The notes under the pieces are model-generated. The model saw nothing but the letters and a program-made list of their open reading frames with translations, ran no database searches and was not told where the DNA came from. From Lysinibacillus_B sp031181585 (GTDB taxonomy: Bacteria; Bacillota; Bacilli; Bacillales_A; Planococcaceae), in contig NZ_CP154840.1 of NCBI RefSeq assembly GCF_047301505.1, forward strand, positions 434,001-498,000: a DNA stretch of 64,000 nucleotides. The letters run 5' to 3'. The translations under genes and the position numbers were made by a program. This document shows, piece after piece, positions 26,350-35,278 of this stretch; position 1 is the first letter of the stretch, and every line of letters begins with the position of its first letter.

Positions 26350-27345
26350 ATGTTTTCAAAAGATATTGGCATCGATTTAGGTACGGCGAACGTACTGATC
26401 CACGTAAAGGGGAAGGGAATCGTATTAAACGAGCCATCCGTAGTGGCCATCGATAAAAAAACAAACAAGGTGCTGGCAGTTGGTGAGGAAGCACGCCAGA
26501 TGGTTGGCCGTACACCGGGCAATATCGTAGCGATCCGCCCCTTAAAAGACGGTGTTATCGCAGATTTCGAATCAACAGAAGCGATGCTGAAATACTTCCT
26601 GAACAAGCTGAATGTTAAAGGCTTTTTATCAAAGCCGCGCATTTTAATCTGCTGTCCGACGAATATTACGAGTGTGGAGCAAAAGGCGATACGAGAAGCA
26701 GCGGAGAAATCAGGCGGTAAAAAGGTATATCTGGAAGAAGAGCCAAAAGTGGCAGCGATTGGTGCTGGAATGGACATCTTCCAGCCGAGCGGAAATATGG
26801 TAGTGGATATCGGTGGCGGAACGACCGATGTCGCAGTTCTTTCAATGGGTGATATTGTAACGAGTGAGTCGATCAAAGTAGCGGGTGATGTATTTGATAA
26901 CGACATCTTACAATACATAAAGAAACAATATAAACTGCTGATCGGTGAGCGGACGGCAGAAACAATCAAAATGACAGTCGGTACTGTGTTTTCAGCAGCA
27001 GGACGCAATGAAGAGATGGATATCCGCGGGCGTGATATGGTGACGGGATTACCGCGCACTATCCCAATCAATTCAAAAGAAATCGAGCAGGCACTGCGTG
27101 AATCTGTAGAGCTGATCATTCAATCAGCGAAAAATGTATTAGAAAAAACACCGCCTGAACTATCGGCAGACATCATTGACCGTGGTGTTATTTTGACAGG
27201 CGGCGGCGCATTGCTTCATGGTATTGATCAGCTATTGATGGAAGAGCTTAAGGTACCGGTGTTTATAGCGGAAAATCCAATGGACTGTGTAGCGGTTGGG
27301 ACAGGCATCATGCTGGATAATATTGATCGTGTCGCATCCAAGTAA
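26350..27345 (+). CDS. mbl: Rod shape-determining protein Mbl (MreB-like)
   Basis: An actin-like ATPase that forms membrane-associated filaments guiding lateral wall synthesis. 331 residues; phosphate-1 motif GIDLGTANV (about 7-15), phosphate-2 VVDIGGGTTDVAV (about 152-164), adenosine motif ILTGGGALLHG. The spoIIID-mbl-flhO-flhP order singles out Mbl among the MreB paralogues. The ribosome site is GGAAGGAG. Confidence 0.95.
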   Translation: MFSKDIGIDLGTANVLIHVKGKGIVLNEPSVVAIDKKTNKVLAVGEEARQMVGRTPGNIVAIRPLKDGVIADFESTEAMLKYFLNKLNVKGFLSKPRILICCPTNITSVEQKAIREAAEKSGGKKVYLEEEPKVAAIGAGMDIFQPSGNMVVDIGGGTTDVAVLSMGDIVTSESIKVAGDVFDNDILQYIKKQYKLLIGERTAETIKMTVGTVFSAAGRNEEMDIRGRDMVTGLPRTIPINSKEIEQALRESVELIIQSAKNVLEKTPPELSADIIDRGVILTGGGALLHGIDQLLMEELKVPVFIAENPMDCVAVGTGIMLDNIDRVASK

Positions 27346-27371
27346 TCAAAATAAAATTGAGGTGAGCCCCC

Positions 27372-28211
27372 ATGTTTAAAGGATTCTATACAGTTACATC
27401 AGGCATGACGGCCCAACAGCGCAAGACGGAAATTTTGACGAATAATATGGCGAATGCAAATACACCTGGCTATAAATCAGAGCAAACGACGATTCGTTCA
27501 TTTCCTGATATGTTGATGTCGGCAATTACATCAAATGGCATCCCAACAGAAAAGGGGCTAAATATACTACAGGCGACTCCGGTTGGTACACTGAATGCAG
27601 GTGTTTACTTACAGGAATCTCTATCTAACCATACCCAAGGGTCGCTGCTTGAAACAGGTCTTTCAACAGATGTTGCGCTAATCGATGGTGCTCTTCCTGT
27701 TGATGAGGCTTCAGGCAAGCCAGGCTCTATTTTCTTCCGTTTACAGCATCCGGACGGCAATGAAGCATATACTAGAAATGGTAACTTTACGCTGGATGGA
27801 CAAGGCAATCTTGTAACGGGAATGGGTTTATATGTTTTAGACCGAAACGGAGAAAGAATTCAACTGCAAAGTGATGACTTTACGATTTCACCAGACGGGA
27901 TGATTATAGACGAAAATGGGGTACAAGCAGCACAGTTAGGTGTATCCTTTGCGGCAAATACAGATGTACTGATGAAGCAGGATAACGGTCTGTTCCGTAT
28001 GTTGGAGGGAGAGGCACTGCCATCTGCTTATGATGCAGCTGGTGTTACGTTTAGTCTTCAACAGCAGTATCTAGAAGGCTCCAATGTAGATGCGGCTCAG
28101 TCTATGACAAGCCTGCTGTCAGCCTACCGAGCATTTGAAGCGAATCAAAAAGTACTACAGGCATATGACAAGAGTATGGACAAGGCAGTGAATGAAATCG
28201 GTAAGGTGTAA
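27372..28211 (+). CDS. flhO: Flagellar hook-basal body protein FlhO (FlgF/G family)
   Basis: A distal-rod/hook-type flagellar protein, 279 residues. The N-terminal family signature TNNMANANTPGYKSEQTT (about 24-41) and the C-terminal amphipathic helix (LLSAYRAFEANQKVLQAYDKS) mediate axial polymerisation. It is paired with flhP 13 nt downstream. Export is through the flagellar type III system, so no signal peptide is expected or seen. Confidence 0.92.
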   Translation: MFKGFYTVTSGMTAQQRKTEILTNNMANANTPGYKSEQTTIRSFPDMLMSAITSNGIPTEKGLNILQATPVGTLNAGVYLQESLSNHTQGSLLETGLSTDVALIDGALPVDEASGKPGSIFFRLQHPDGNEAYTRNGNFTLDGQGNLVTGMGLYVLDRNGERIQLQSDDFTISPDGMIIDENGVQAAQLGVSFAANTDVLMKQDNGLFRMLEGEALPSAYDAAGVTFSLQQQYLEGSNVDAAQSMTSLLSAYRAFEANQKVLQAYDKSMDKAVNEIGKV

Positions 28212-28224
28212 GGAGGTCTAAATA

Positions 28225-29055
28225 ATGATCCGTACAATGAATACAGCAGCCAATACACTTGGGCAAATTCAGCTGCAGCTGGATACAATTAGTAATAATA
28301 TCGCCAACAGCAATACGAAAGGCTACAAAGCAAAACAGGCCACTTTTCAGGAATTGCTGTACCAACAGCATAATAACGATAAATTAGACAGAACGCTCCG
28401 CCAATCACCAGTCGGCATCCGCCAAGGTGTTGGGGCGCATATTAGTCAAATCCAATCAAACGAAACACAAGGAAGTATCCAGCTGACTGGGCGTAATCTA
28501 GATTTCGCTATGACAGCAGAAAACCAATATTTCAATGTTGTGATGCAAGACGGCAGCACAGGTTTTACACGTCAAGGAAATTTCTACATGTCTCCCCAGC
28601 AGGATGGGACAAATCTTCTTGTAACAGGTGATGGATATCCAGTACTTTCCGCGAATGGCAATACAATTTCGTTTCCACAGGGCGTAACAGAATTTACAAT
28701 GTCAGAAGCGGGTACATTGAATGTAATGAATGAGAACGGACAGGTAATTCAATATGACCTTGCTGTAACAAAAATTACGAAGCCGCAAGTAATGGAGCAG
28801 CTGAACGGTGGTACCTACCTCAGTCTGCCGGCTAATCTTGCCGAGCTTGGCTATGCAGAAGGTGATGTATTAACAGAATTACAGGGGCAAAATCGTAATG
28901 AGGTTAGTATGCAGATAGGCGCATTGGAAATGTCGAATGTTGATCTATCTAAGGAAATGACCAATTTGATTGCAGCACAGCGCTCGTATCAATACAATTC
29001 ACGGGCAGTTACGATTGCTGACCAAATGCTTGGTCTAATTAACGGCATCCGATAA
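28225..29055 (+). CDS. flhP: Flagellar hook-basal body protein FlhP (FlgG family)
   Basis: The second rod/hook protein of the pair, 276 residues. Signature SNNIANSNTKGYKAKQATF near residues 23-41; C-terminal segment LIAAQRSYQYNSRAVTIADQ. The strong AAGGAGG ribosome site overlaps the end of flhO. Presence of the pair shows that the organism is probably flagellated, consistent with the chemoreceptor at 5.8 kb. Confidence 0.92.
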   Translation: MIRTMNTAANTLGQIQLQLDTISNNIANSNTKGYKAKQATFQELLYQQHNNDKLDRTLRQSPVGIRQGVGAHISQIQSNETQGSIQLTGRNLDFAMTAENQYFNVVMQDGSTGFTRQGNFYMSPQQDGTNLLVTGDGYPVLSANGNTISFPQGVTEFTMSEAGTLNVMNENGQVIQYDLAVTKITKPQVMEQLNGGTYLSLPANLAELGYAEGDVLTELQGQNRNEVSMQIGALEMSNVDLSKEMTNLIAAQRSYQYNSRAVTIADQMLGLINGIR

Positions 29056-29072
29056 AAAGTAGGAGACGAACA

Positions 29073-29351
29073 ATGACGAACGAATCAAACCATCATATAG
29101 CAGAGGAAAAACCGAAAAAGAGAAGACAAACAGAGCCAGCAGCAGACAACGATGACAAACAGAAACGCTGGGTACGGCTTCGCCTTTTGCCGATTTGGCT
29201 GCGCATCATTATCGTATCTGTCCTATTTTTAGTGGTGGCGATTATTGGTGTGATTTTCGGCTATTCCGTTATCGGGGAAGGAAGCGCTGGCGATGCCCTG
29301 AAATGGGAAACATGGCAGCACATCCTCGATATTATGAACGGCAAAGAGTAG
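29073..29351 (+). CDS. EpuA/DNA-directed RNA polymerase subunit beta-type small membrane protein
   Basis: A 92-residue protein with a charged cytosolic N-terminus (about 1-40), a single membrane helix (about 45-68) and a short C-terminal tail. Size, architecture and position between the flagellar genes and fabZ match the EpuA family, which databases often label as RNA polymerase subunit beta although it is unrelated to RpoB in sequence. The function is unknown. Confidence 0.7.
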   Translation: MTNESNHHIAEEKPKKRRQTEPAADNDDKQKRWVRLRLLPIWLRIIIVSVLFLVVAIIGVIFGYSVIGEGSAGDALKWETWQHILDIMNGKE

Positions 29352-29457
29352 GGAGTTCGTACACTGCTATCGTACGGACTCCGGCTTATGATCGTTAAAC
29401 GGAGTTGCGTACTAGGGAGAAATCGGGTCATACATACTTCACAACAGGGGGATTCAT

Positions 29458-29892
29458 ATGTTAAGTGCAGAACAAATTCAAGCTATTTTACCACACCGCT
29501 ATCCATTTCTTTTTGTAGATCGTATTACAGAGCTGGAAGAAGGCAAGCGAGCTGTAGGTATTAAAAATGTAACAATTAACGAAGACTTTTTTAATGGTCA
29601 CTTTCCAGGCTATCCGGTGATGCCTGGAGTGCTGATTGTGGAAGCTCTGGCACAAGTAGGGGGAGTAGCCCTGCTAAATGCAGAAGCGAATAAAGGGCGC
29701 CTGGCATTTTTAACAGGTATCGATAATTGCCGCTTCAAGCGCCAGGTAGTACCAGGTGATCAACTTCGACTTGAAGTGGAATTCATCAAGCTGCGCGGCC
29801 AAATGGGAAAAGGCAAAGGGATTGCCACAGTTGACGGAGAGCTTGTTTGTGAAGCAGAAATTTTATTCGCATTAGGACCGGTTCAAGGGTAA
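29458..29892 (+). CDS. fabZ: 3-hydroxyacyl-[ACP] dehydratase FabZ
   Basis: The dehydration step of type II fatty-acid elongation. 144 residues, hotdog fold; catalytic histidine in NGHFPGYPVMPG (about 46-57) and the glutamate in LIVEALAQ (about 59-66). N-terminal ILPHRYPFLFVDRI is typical. The ribosome site is AGGGGG. It sits downstream of the flhO/flhP cluster as in B. subtilis. Confidence 0.97.
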   Translation: MLSAEQIQAILPHRYPFLFVDRITELEEGKRAVGIKNVTINEDFFNGHFPGYPVMPGVLIVEALAQVGGVALLNAEANKGRLAFLTGIDNCRFKRQVVPGDQLRLEVEFIKLRGQMGKGKGIATVDGELVCEAEILFALGPVQG

Positions 29893-29989
29893 TTTGCTTT
29901 TATTGTTTAAAAATTATAAAATAAGAAGGTTGAAATTCACGATTTCAGGATACGTAGGTTTGGCTTTAAACGTAGGAGGTTTTAAATAG

Positions 29990-30373
29990 ATGTATAAAGA
30001 ACTGTCTTCAGGCGTCAAAATAAGCATTACCCGTTCTATCTCAACGTCTTTTGAGTCGTATTTGGCGAGTATTGGCTGGGATGAAGATAAATTCTCAATG
30101 GAAGATTTTGTCGCTAGTTGGCAAAAATATTTTACGGAAAACGCAGCTTGGTTTGATAAAGTGCCGCAGGAAGTATTGATGAGCCATGAATTCCACGAAG
30201 AAATGGCGAAGAAGATCGACGAAGTTATTGAAAAAATTCTAAATGAAAAGCCGACAAAGAAACAAATTGAAGCCATCGAAAAAATGCAGAAGCAATTAGG
30301 TACGAACTATACGTTTCATTGTAAGGCAGAAGCGGCTTATGTGGAGCAACTTTTAAAACAACGATTAAAATAG
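29990..30373 (+). CDS. Conserved-looking hypothetical protein
   Basis: A 127-residue, mostly helical, soluble protein rich in charged residues (EEMAKKIDEVIEKILNEK near the middle). It has a good ribosome site (TAGGAGG). No signal peptide, membrane helix or catalytic motif is visible, and I do not recognise the family. It lies alone between fabZ and a lipoprotein gene on the same strand. Confidence 0.7.
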   Translation: MYKELSSGVKISITRSISTSFESYLASIGWDEDKFSMEDFVASWQKYFTENAAWFDKVPQEVLMSHEFHEEMAKKIDEVIEKILNEKPTKKQIEAIEKMQKQLGTNYTFHCKAEAAYVEQLLKQRLK

Positions 30374-30467
30374 ATTCCTAAGTTTAGGATAGTTCCCTCT
30401 TTTCCCGGGCACTCTACTGTTGACTACATTGTAGTTAATCATGAGGCGAGAAAGGAGGGAATTTTTT

Positions 30468-30971
30468 ATGTCAAAATGGAAATTTGGCTTAGCTGTTGTG
30501 TTGATGACGGGTGCATTAGCAGCATGTAACAACGATAACAATGATGACGAAACACCAATGGAGGACCAAGGTGCAAGTGATCTTGTGACACCACATGATG
30601 ATAATGGAATCGACGGCATCAATAACGATTATAACGGCTCTGAAGGTCTTTATATGAACGGCGATAATGCCAATGTCGATACACCGACATCCAATAAAGA
30701 CTACAACGGCAACAATGGAGCTACCTCTAACGGCGGCAACAATATGAACGGTGCTGGCGGCAACAACGGTGAGGAAGGCAATAACGGTACAAACCGTAAC
30801 GGCGGCCCAGATGCCGGTATAAGAGGGAACGACAACAATAACAATAATAACAACAACGTTCTTGATGACGCTGCTAACGATGTAGAAGGAGCAGCTGACC
30901 GAATCGTCGATGACGGTAAAGACATGGTAGACGATGTGGAAAACCGTGTCGATCGCGATACAACTCGATAA
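30468..30971 (+). CDS. Asn/Asp-rich secreted lipoprotein
   Basis: 167 residues. A lipoprotein signal (GALAAC, cysteine at residue 20) is followed by low-complexity sequence dominated by Asn, Asp and Gly, including runs of five consecutive Asn codons and repeated NGG/NN units, ending in an acidic/basic helix-like tail. The true start is the ATG at 30468 behind AAAGGAGGG. The mature part looks disordered and could be a spore or surface-exposed protein. The function is unknown. Confidence 0.75.
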   Translation: MSKWKFGLAVVLMTGALAACNNDNNDDETPMEDQGASDLVTPHDDNGIDGINNDYNGSEGLYMNGDNANVDTPTSNKDYNGNNGATSNGGNNMNGAGGNNGEEGNNGTNRNGGPDAGIRGNDNNNNNNNNVLDDAANDVEGAADRIVDDGKDMVDDVENRVDRDTTR

Positions 30972-30977
30972 CAAAAC

Positions 30978-31017
30978 AACAAAAGCGCGGCTGCTGAATG
31001 GCAGTCACGCTTTTGTT
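30978..31017. terminator. Bidirectional terminator between convergent genes
   Basis: AACAAAAGCG with CGCTTTTGTT, plus inner CTGC/GCAG, makes a long stem between the lipoprotein gene (+) and ywpF (-). It has A-rich and T-rich flanks, so it can end transcripts from both sides. Confidence 0.8.
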
Positions 31018-31444
31018 ACGTATTTTTTAATTTTGGACGTTCTTTCATGCCGCGCTCAAACCGAGTAAGAAGCTCGTCGTTCGGGAGCCCTTCTGCAATT
31101 AATTCCTGCAATAATAGCTCTGCATACCGTTTTCGCTGCGCTTTTAAAGTTCCTTTGCATAATACCGATACATAGTCACCAATTTCTATAATTTTAGTGA
31201 CAACAAGTGAAAAGGGTGCTGGCTCATTGTCTGGAAATGAAATGACGGCACGGGCTTCGAATACATCATGGGAAACTACCAACGGATCAAAGAACCCCCG
31301 ATAATCGTTAGCGATATACAGCTCCAAGATCCACGAGTTATGGCTGTTTTCCTGATTGATAATAATGCCGTCCGTTAACGGGATGCTTTGCGTGCTGCCA
31401 GTAGAAGTTAATAAGTCGAAAGACAGCATTTTAAAGGTCTTCAT
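31016..31444 (-). CDS. ywpF: YwpF family protein
   Basis: A 142-residue protein resembling B. subtilis YwpF: an N-terminal beta-rich segment MKTFKMLSFDLL, a central domain and a basic C-terminus. The function is unknown. Encoded on the minus strand, convergent with the lipoprotein gene, and divergent from ssb. The ATG follows GGGGTGA. A TATAAT-like hexamer lies upstream near 31475. Confidence 0.8.
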   Translation of the reverse strand: MKTFKMLSFDLLTSTGSTQSIPLTDGIIINQENSHNSWILELYIANDYRGFFDPLVVSHDVFEARAVISFPDNEPAPFSLVVTKIIEIGDYVSVLCKGTLKAQRKRYAELLLQELIAEGLPNDELLTRFERGMKERPKLKNT

Positions 31445-31690
31445 TTTTTCACCCCATTTTCTTTTTACGGTTATTATACCATATTGAAAGTTGCCAAATT
31501 CGAAAAATCAGTCAATTTCATGAACATAAGTAGTATGAGCATTGTTAAATAAAATCCTTCGCCTTTTTATTTTCAGCTATAGACAAAATGAATATTTGGT
31601 TCCTTGATGTATGCACAAATCTGTATTTTCGTGCTTTGCGCGAGCGGATCCTCCTGCATTATGATGGCTGTAATGAAGGGAGGTGAAGTA

Positions 31691-32131
31691 ATGAATCAAG
31701 TCGGGCTCGTTGGACGATTGACAAAAGATCCGGCACTTCGGCAGTTATCTGATCGCAAGGTGACAGTAAATTTTGTACTTGCCATTAATCGCAATTTCCG
31801 CAACAGCCAGGGCACAGTCGACGCTGACTATCTGTTATGCGTCGCGTGGGGAAAGCTTGCGGAACGAATTGCAACGTATTGCGGCAAGGGGTCGCTCGTC
31901 GGTATCAATGGTCGTCTGCAATCCAGTTCCTATGTAAATAAGGACAACGTCAGAGTATACAATACAGAAGTCGTTGTCGAGGACGTCCGATTTTATGCCT
32001 TGAAGCAGCGGGAAGGGCAGCCCGCTTCTAATGCTTCAAACTATGCAGTACAGCAAGAGGTAGATGTAACAGCGCATTTTGTACTTCCTTCTGAGGATGA
32101 GGAAGCAGATGCAAAACCAGTGACAACTTAA
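31691..32131 (+). CDS. ssbB: Single-stranded DNA-binding protein, SsbB/YwpH type
   Basis: 146 residues. An OB fold begins at MNQVGLVGRLTKDPALRQL and includes the family segment WGKLAERIATYCGKGSLVGINGRLQ (given by position, about 57-81). The short C-terminal tail lacks the usual acidic DDDIPF tip, as in competence-type SsbB rather than the replicative Ssb. Start chosen at ATG 31691 behind GGGAGGTGA, not at the upstream in-frame ATG. In B. subtilis ssbB is adjacent to ywpF and is competence-induced. Confidence 0.9.
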   Translation: MNQVGLVGRLTKDPALRQLSDRKVTVNFVLAINRNFRNSQGTVDADYLLCVAWGKLAERIATYCGKGSLVGINGRLQSSSYVNKDNVRVYNTEVVVEDVRFYALKQREGQPASNASNYAVQQEVDVTAHFVLPSEDEEADAKPVTT

Positions 32132-32317
32132 TACGCGATTGTAAGAAGGTAAACAACACAACGAATTGCTTTTCGTTATAGCAAGTCAATGTTCACAGCA
32201 AATCTGTAAAAACGACTGTACAATGATTGACCCCCACAAAATCAATACCGGCATATTCGCTATCTATGCCGTTATTCTCCTAATTTACAACTGAATATAG
32301 CTAAGAAACCGATCAAA

Positions 32318-32357
32318 GAGCCTTTCATGCACATGGCATAAAAGGCTCCCTCTTTTT
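32318..32357 (+). terminator. Terminator after ssbB
   Basis: GAGCCTTT (32318-32325) with AAAGGCTC (32341-32348), with an inner ATGC/GCAT pairing, followed by CCTCTTTTTATT. It lies about 190 nt beyond the gene; nothing else is recognised in 32132-32317. Confidence 0.7.
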
Positions 32358-32454
32358 ATTGCTGAGAAGTCCCGAGCCTACTAAAGGAGAGAAAGCGGCA
32401 TACCTTATAGGCTGAAAGTTTTAATTCGCGCAATACCATTCAAAATTCGCGCAA

Positions 32455-32493
32455 GAAAAAAGCCCTCCCTCACAAAATAGGAGGGGAGAGCCT
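32455..32493 (-). terminator. Terminator of the SNF2 helicase gene
   Basis: On the minus strand a GGAGGG/CCCTCC stem is followed by CTTTTTTC, directly downstream of the gene ending at 32508. Confidence 0.7.
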
Positions 32494-32507
32494 AATACGT
32501 ATAAAAG

Positions 32508-35261
32508 CTATTTCAGCATCGCTGTATCGAGCATCATCAAATCCATCAGCTCGGCATCATCGAGCTCGGTTAACCACTGGCTGGATTGGATCAGTTCCTC
32601 TGAGAGGGCGGATTTGATCGCAATCATTTTATCGATTTTTTCCTCGATCGTGCCGATCGTAATAAATTTATGCACCTGCACAAATTGAGTCTGGCCGATA
32701 CGGTAGGCACGGTCTGTCGCTTGATTTTCAACGGCGGGATTCCACCAGCGGTCAGCATGCAGCACGTGGTTCGCAGCAGTTAGATTCAGACCTGTACCAC
32801 CAGCCTTTAATGACAGCAGGAAAATCGGAAATTCGCCGTTTTGGAAGCTTTCTACGAGACGGTCCCGCTGCTGTTTCGGCATACTGCCCGTCAGGAAGGG
32901 CACATCGATATCATACAGCTCTGAGAAACAGTGCTGCAGCAGCTGGCCCATGCCAATATATTGGGTAAAGATCAGACACTGCTCGCCATTTTCTACAATT
33001 TCAGCGGCAAGCTGTACAATCCGTTTCACCTTCACCGATCGTTCCAACTCGACGCGCGCTTCTTCAAACGGCTCCTTTAAATAAAGGGCTGGATGATTAC
33101 ATAATTGCTTTAGCTTACTCAGCATCTTTAAAATCCGGCCTTTCTTCTCGAAGCCAGTTAATTTTTCGAGCTGGGCGAGTGTATCTTCAATGAACCCCTC
33201 ATACAGCGCAGCCTGTTCAGGTGTCAGCGGGCAGAATTCCTGCGTTTCCTGCTTATCCGGCAGGTTCAGCATTAAATCTGGATCCCGCTTTGTACGCCGC
33301 AGCAAGAATGGACGAATCTTCATACGAAGCACTTGTTTATGCTTTTCGGATTCATCTTTTTCAATCGGCAGGATGAACTGCTCCTGGAACTTGCCGAAGC
33401 TGCCGAGGTAGCCTTTATGCATGAAGTCAAAGATTGCCCACAGTTCGGATAATCTATTTTCCACCGGTGTTCCTGTAAGGGCGATATGATGTGCACCCTT
33501 AAGCTTGCGAATGGAGCGGGATTGCAGTGTCTGCATATTTTTGATGTTTTGCGCCTCATCCAATACGACCGTCGACCAATTCTGATCCTGCAGGAATTCC
33601 GCATCCTGCGAAATGGTGCCGTACGTCGAAAGGATAATATGCGGACGCTCTTTTTCGATGAACCGAGTGAACTGCTCATCCTTTAGACGATTGGCACTGT
33701 AGTGCGTATGCACGGTTAAACTTGGGGCAAAGCGGGCCAGCTCTTTCTGCCAGTTGCCAAGCACAGAAGTTGGACAGACGATAATTGCCGGCTCTTCCAC
33801 CTGCAGGACATCCACCGTATACAGAATATAGGTAATGAGCTGTACGGTTTTACCGAGACCCATATCATCTGCAAGGCAGGCACCGAACTGCTGCTCGCGC
33901 ATAAACACAAGCCATTCATATCCTTGCTGCTGGTATGGGCGCAGCTCCGCCTGAAGATTCAGCGAAGGAGCTACGTAAGGCATTCCTTGCTTATGCTGCA
34001 GCTGTTCAATATAGGATTGCAGTGACTTCTGCATCTCAAAAGCAAACATCGGGTCGTCACGCTCTGCATCGTCCGGATCTTCTAGCGGTTCCATTAACGT
34101 CTCAGGCAGCTCCTGAAACAGTAGATCACGTACAGTCCAGTTCTCTTCCTCGGCTTGATTCATCAGCTCGCGCATTTCATTTAGCCAATTAGCATCGATA
34201 CGGAACCATTCCGTACCGATACGGACAAATTCCCGCTTCTCCTCGACGAGCTTGCGGAACTGCTCAGCCGGCATATCCTGTCCATTCATGGAGAACTGCC
34301 AGCGGAACGTTAAAATATCATCGAGCCCGGCTGTTTTTTTCGTCGGTGTATTGCCGGCACTCACTCGTACCTTCATCTTCGATTGCTTTAGTTCTTTTAG
34401 CCAAGCCGGCAAAATGATTTCAAAGCCAAGTGCCTGCAGCTTCGCCAAGTCATGCTGAAGGAAATGGCGCACGTCGGCATCCTGCAGTCTCAGATGAATG
34501 AAGTAGTTAGGTGACGGTGCATGATTTTCAAGCGTCAGCAGGGCAGTCATCTGGTGCTGCAGCTGTTCGATATCCGGGGACAAATCCATCCATTTTTCAG
34601 GAAGAGCCATTTCAATCGGGAGTGTCCGCTTTCGGACTGCAGGTGTCCAGTGTTTTGCAGAGCCAGGTGCAAGAAGCACTGTTTCAAGATACCAGTCCTC
34701 TTCATCTTCAGGCGGCTCACTTAACCGGAGTGCCACTTGTACATTTCCGGCCATGCGTTCTGTCTGCAGCGGCCATCCTCCATTTTGGAAATACGGCAGA
34801 AGAGCCGGTACATCCTCCAGCGTTAAGCCTGCTTTTGACAGCCGCTGCGAGGCAGCCTCTTCCAGCAGGTCAGACTGGCTATAGTCAAAGGCAAGACCGT
34901 CCTCCGATAACGTGGCATGCTGCCAAAGTTCATCTCCTTGCCATACCATCAGAGCTTCTTCAATTTGGCTGAGGGTCTCCGCCGATTTGGCGTCTGCCGG
35001 TTGAATTCGAAGGAATGGATGCCGGTAGCGTGGTGACATTACATCAAGCAAATCAGCAATCGGCACGATTAAGTCACGCTCATCCGTTTTGGCGTTCAGT
35101 CCGTAAAAGTTCGGCTCATATCTGTAATAAAGGAACGGTGCCCAATTTTCTGCAGCATGAATGAGCCCGTCCTCGTTTAAGGCCATTAATGAGTAGTAGC
35201 CGGGCCGAATTTGTTCGATCTTTAAGCGGAGCGTCTTTACAAATGGTGCTGTTTCAATCAT
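32508..35261 (-). CDS. ywqA: SNF2-family DNA helicase (YwqA-like)
   Basis: A 917-residue ATP-dependent DNA translocase. An N-terminal SNF2-associated bacterial domain (about 1-440) precedes helicase lobe 1 with Walker A DDMGLGKTVQ (about 470-479), Walker B DEAQ (about 570) and ALTGTPVENR. Lobe 2 has FTQYIGMGQLL, LSLKAGGTGLNLT and ATDRAYRIGQ. It is probably involved in DNA repair or chromatin-like remodelling. It follows the SWIM-zinc gene by 17 nt on the same strand, so the two form an operon as in B. subtilis ywqB-ywqA. Confidence 0.93.
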   Translation of the reverse strand: MIETAPFVKTLRLKIEQIRPGYYSLMALNEDGLIHAAENWAPFLYYRYEPNFYGLNAKTDERDLIVPIADLLDVMSPRYRHPFLRIQPADAKSAETLSQIEEALMVWQGDELWQHATLSEDGLAFDYSQSDLLEEAASQRLSKAGLTLEDVPALLPYFQNGGWPLQTERMAGNVQVALRLSEPPEDEEDWYLETVLLAPGSAKHWTPAVRKRTLPIEMALPEKWMDLSPDIEQLQHQMTALLTLENHAPSPNYFIHLRLQDADVRHFLQHDLAKLQALGFEIILPAWLKELKQSKMKVRVSAGNTPTKKTAGLDDILTFRWQFSMNGQDMPAEQFRKLVEEKREFVRIGTEWFRIDANWLNEMRELMNQAEEENWTVRDLLFQELPETLMEPLEDPDDAERDDPMFAFEMQKSLQSYIEQLQHKQGMPYVAPSLNLQAELRPYQQQGYEWLVFMREQQFGACLADDMGLGKTVQLITYILYTVDVLQVEEPAIIVCPTSVLGNWQKELARFAPSLTVHTHYSANRLKDEQFTRFIEKERPHIILSTYGTISQDAEFLQDQNWSTVVLDEAQNIKNMQTLQSRSIRKLKGAHHIALTGTPVENRLSELWAIFDFMHKGYLGSFGKFQEQFILPIEKDESEKHKQVLRMKIRPFLLRRTKRDPDLMLNLPDKQETQEFCPLTPEQAALYEGFIEDTLAQLEKLTGFEKKGRILKMLSKLKQLCNHPALYLKEPFEEARVELERSVKVKRIVQLAAEIVENGEQCLIFTQYIGMGQLLQHCFSELYDIDVPFLTGSMPKQQRDRLVESFQNGEFPIFLLSLKAGGTGLNLTAANHVLHADRWWNPAVENQATDRAYRIGQTQFVQVHKFITIGTIEEKIDKMIAIKSALSEELIQSSQWLTELDDAELMDLMMLDTAMLK

Positions 35262-35278
35262 TTAGTTTTCGTCACTCC

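Noticed and set aside
30516..30974. Antisense frames opposite the Asn-rich lipoprotein
   Set aside because: They arise from the low-complexity codons of the real gene (Val/Ile runs opposite Asn/Asp) and lack ribosome sites.
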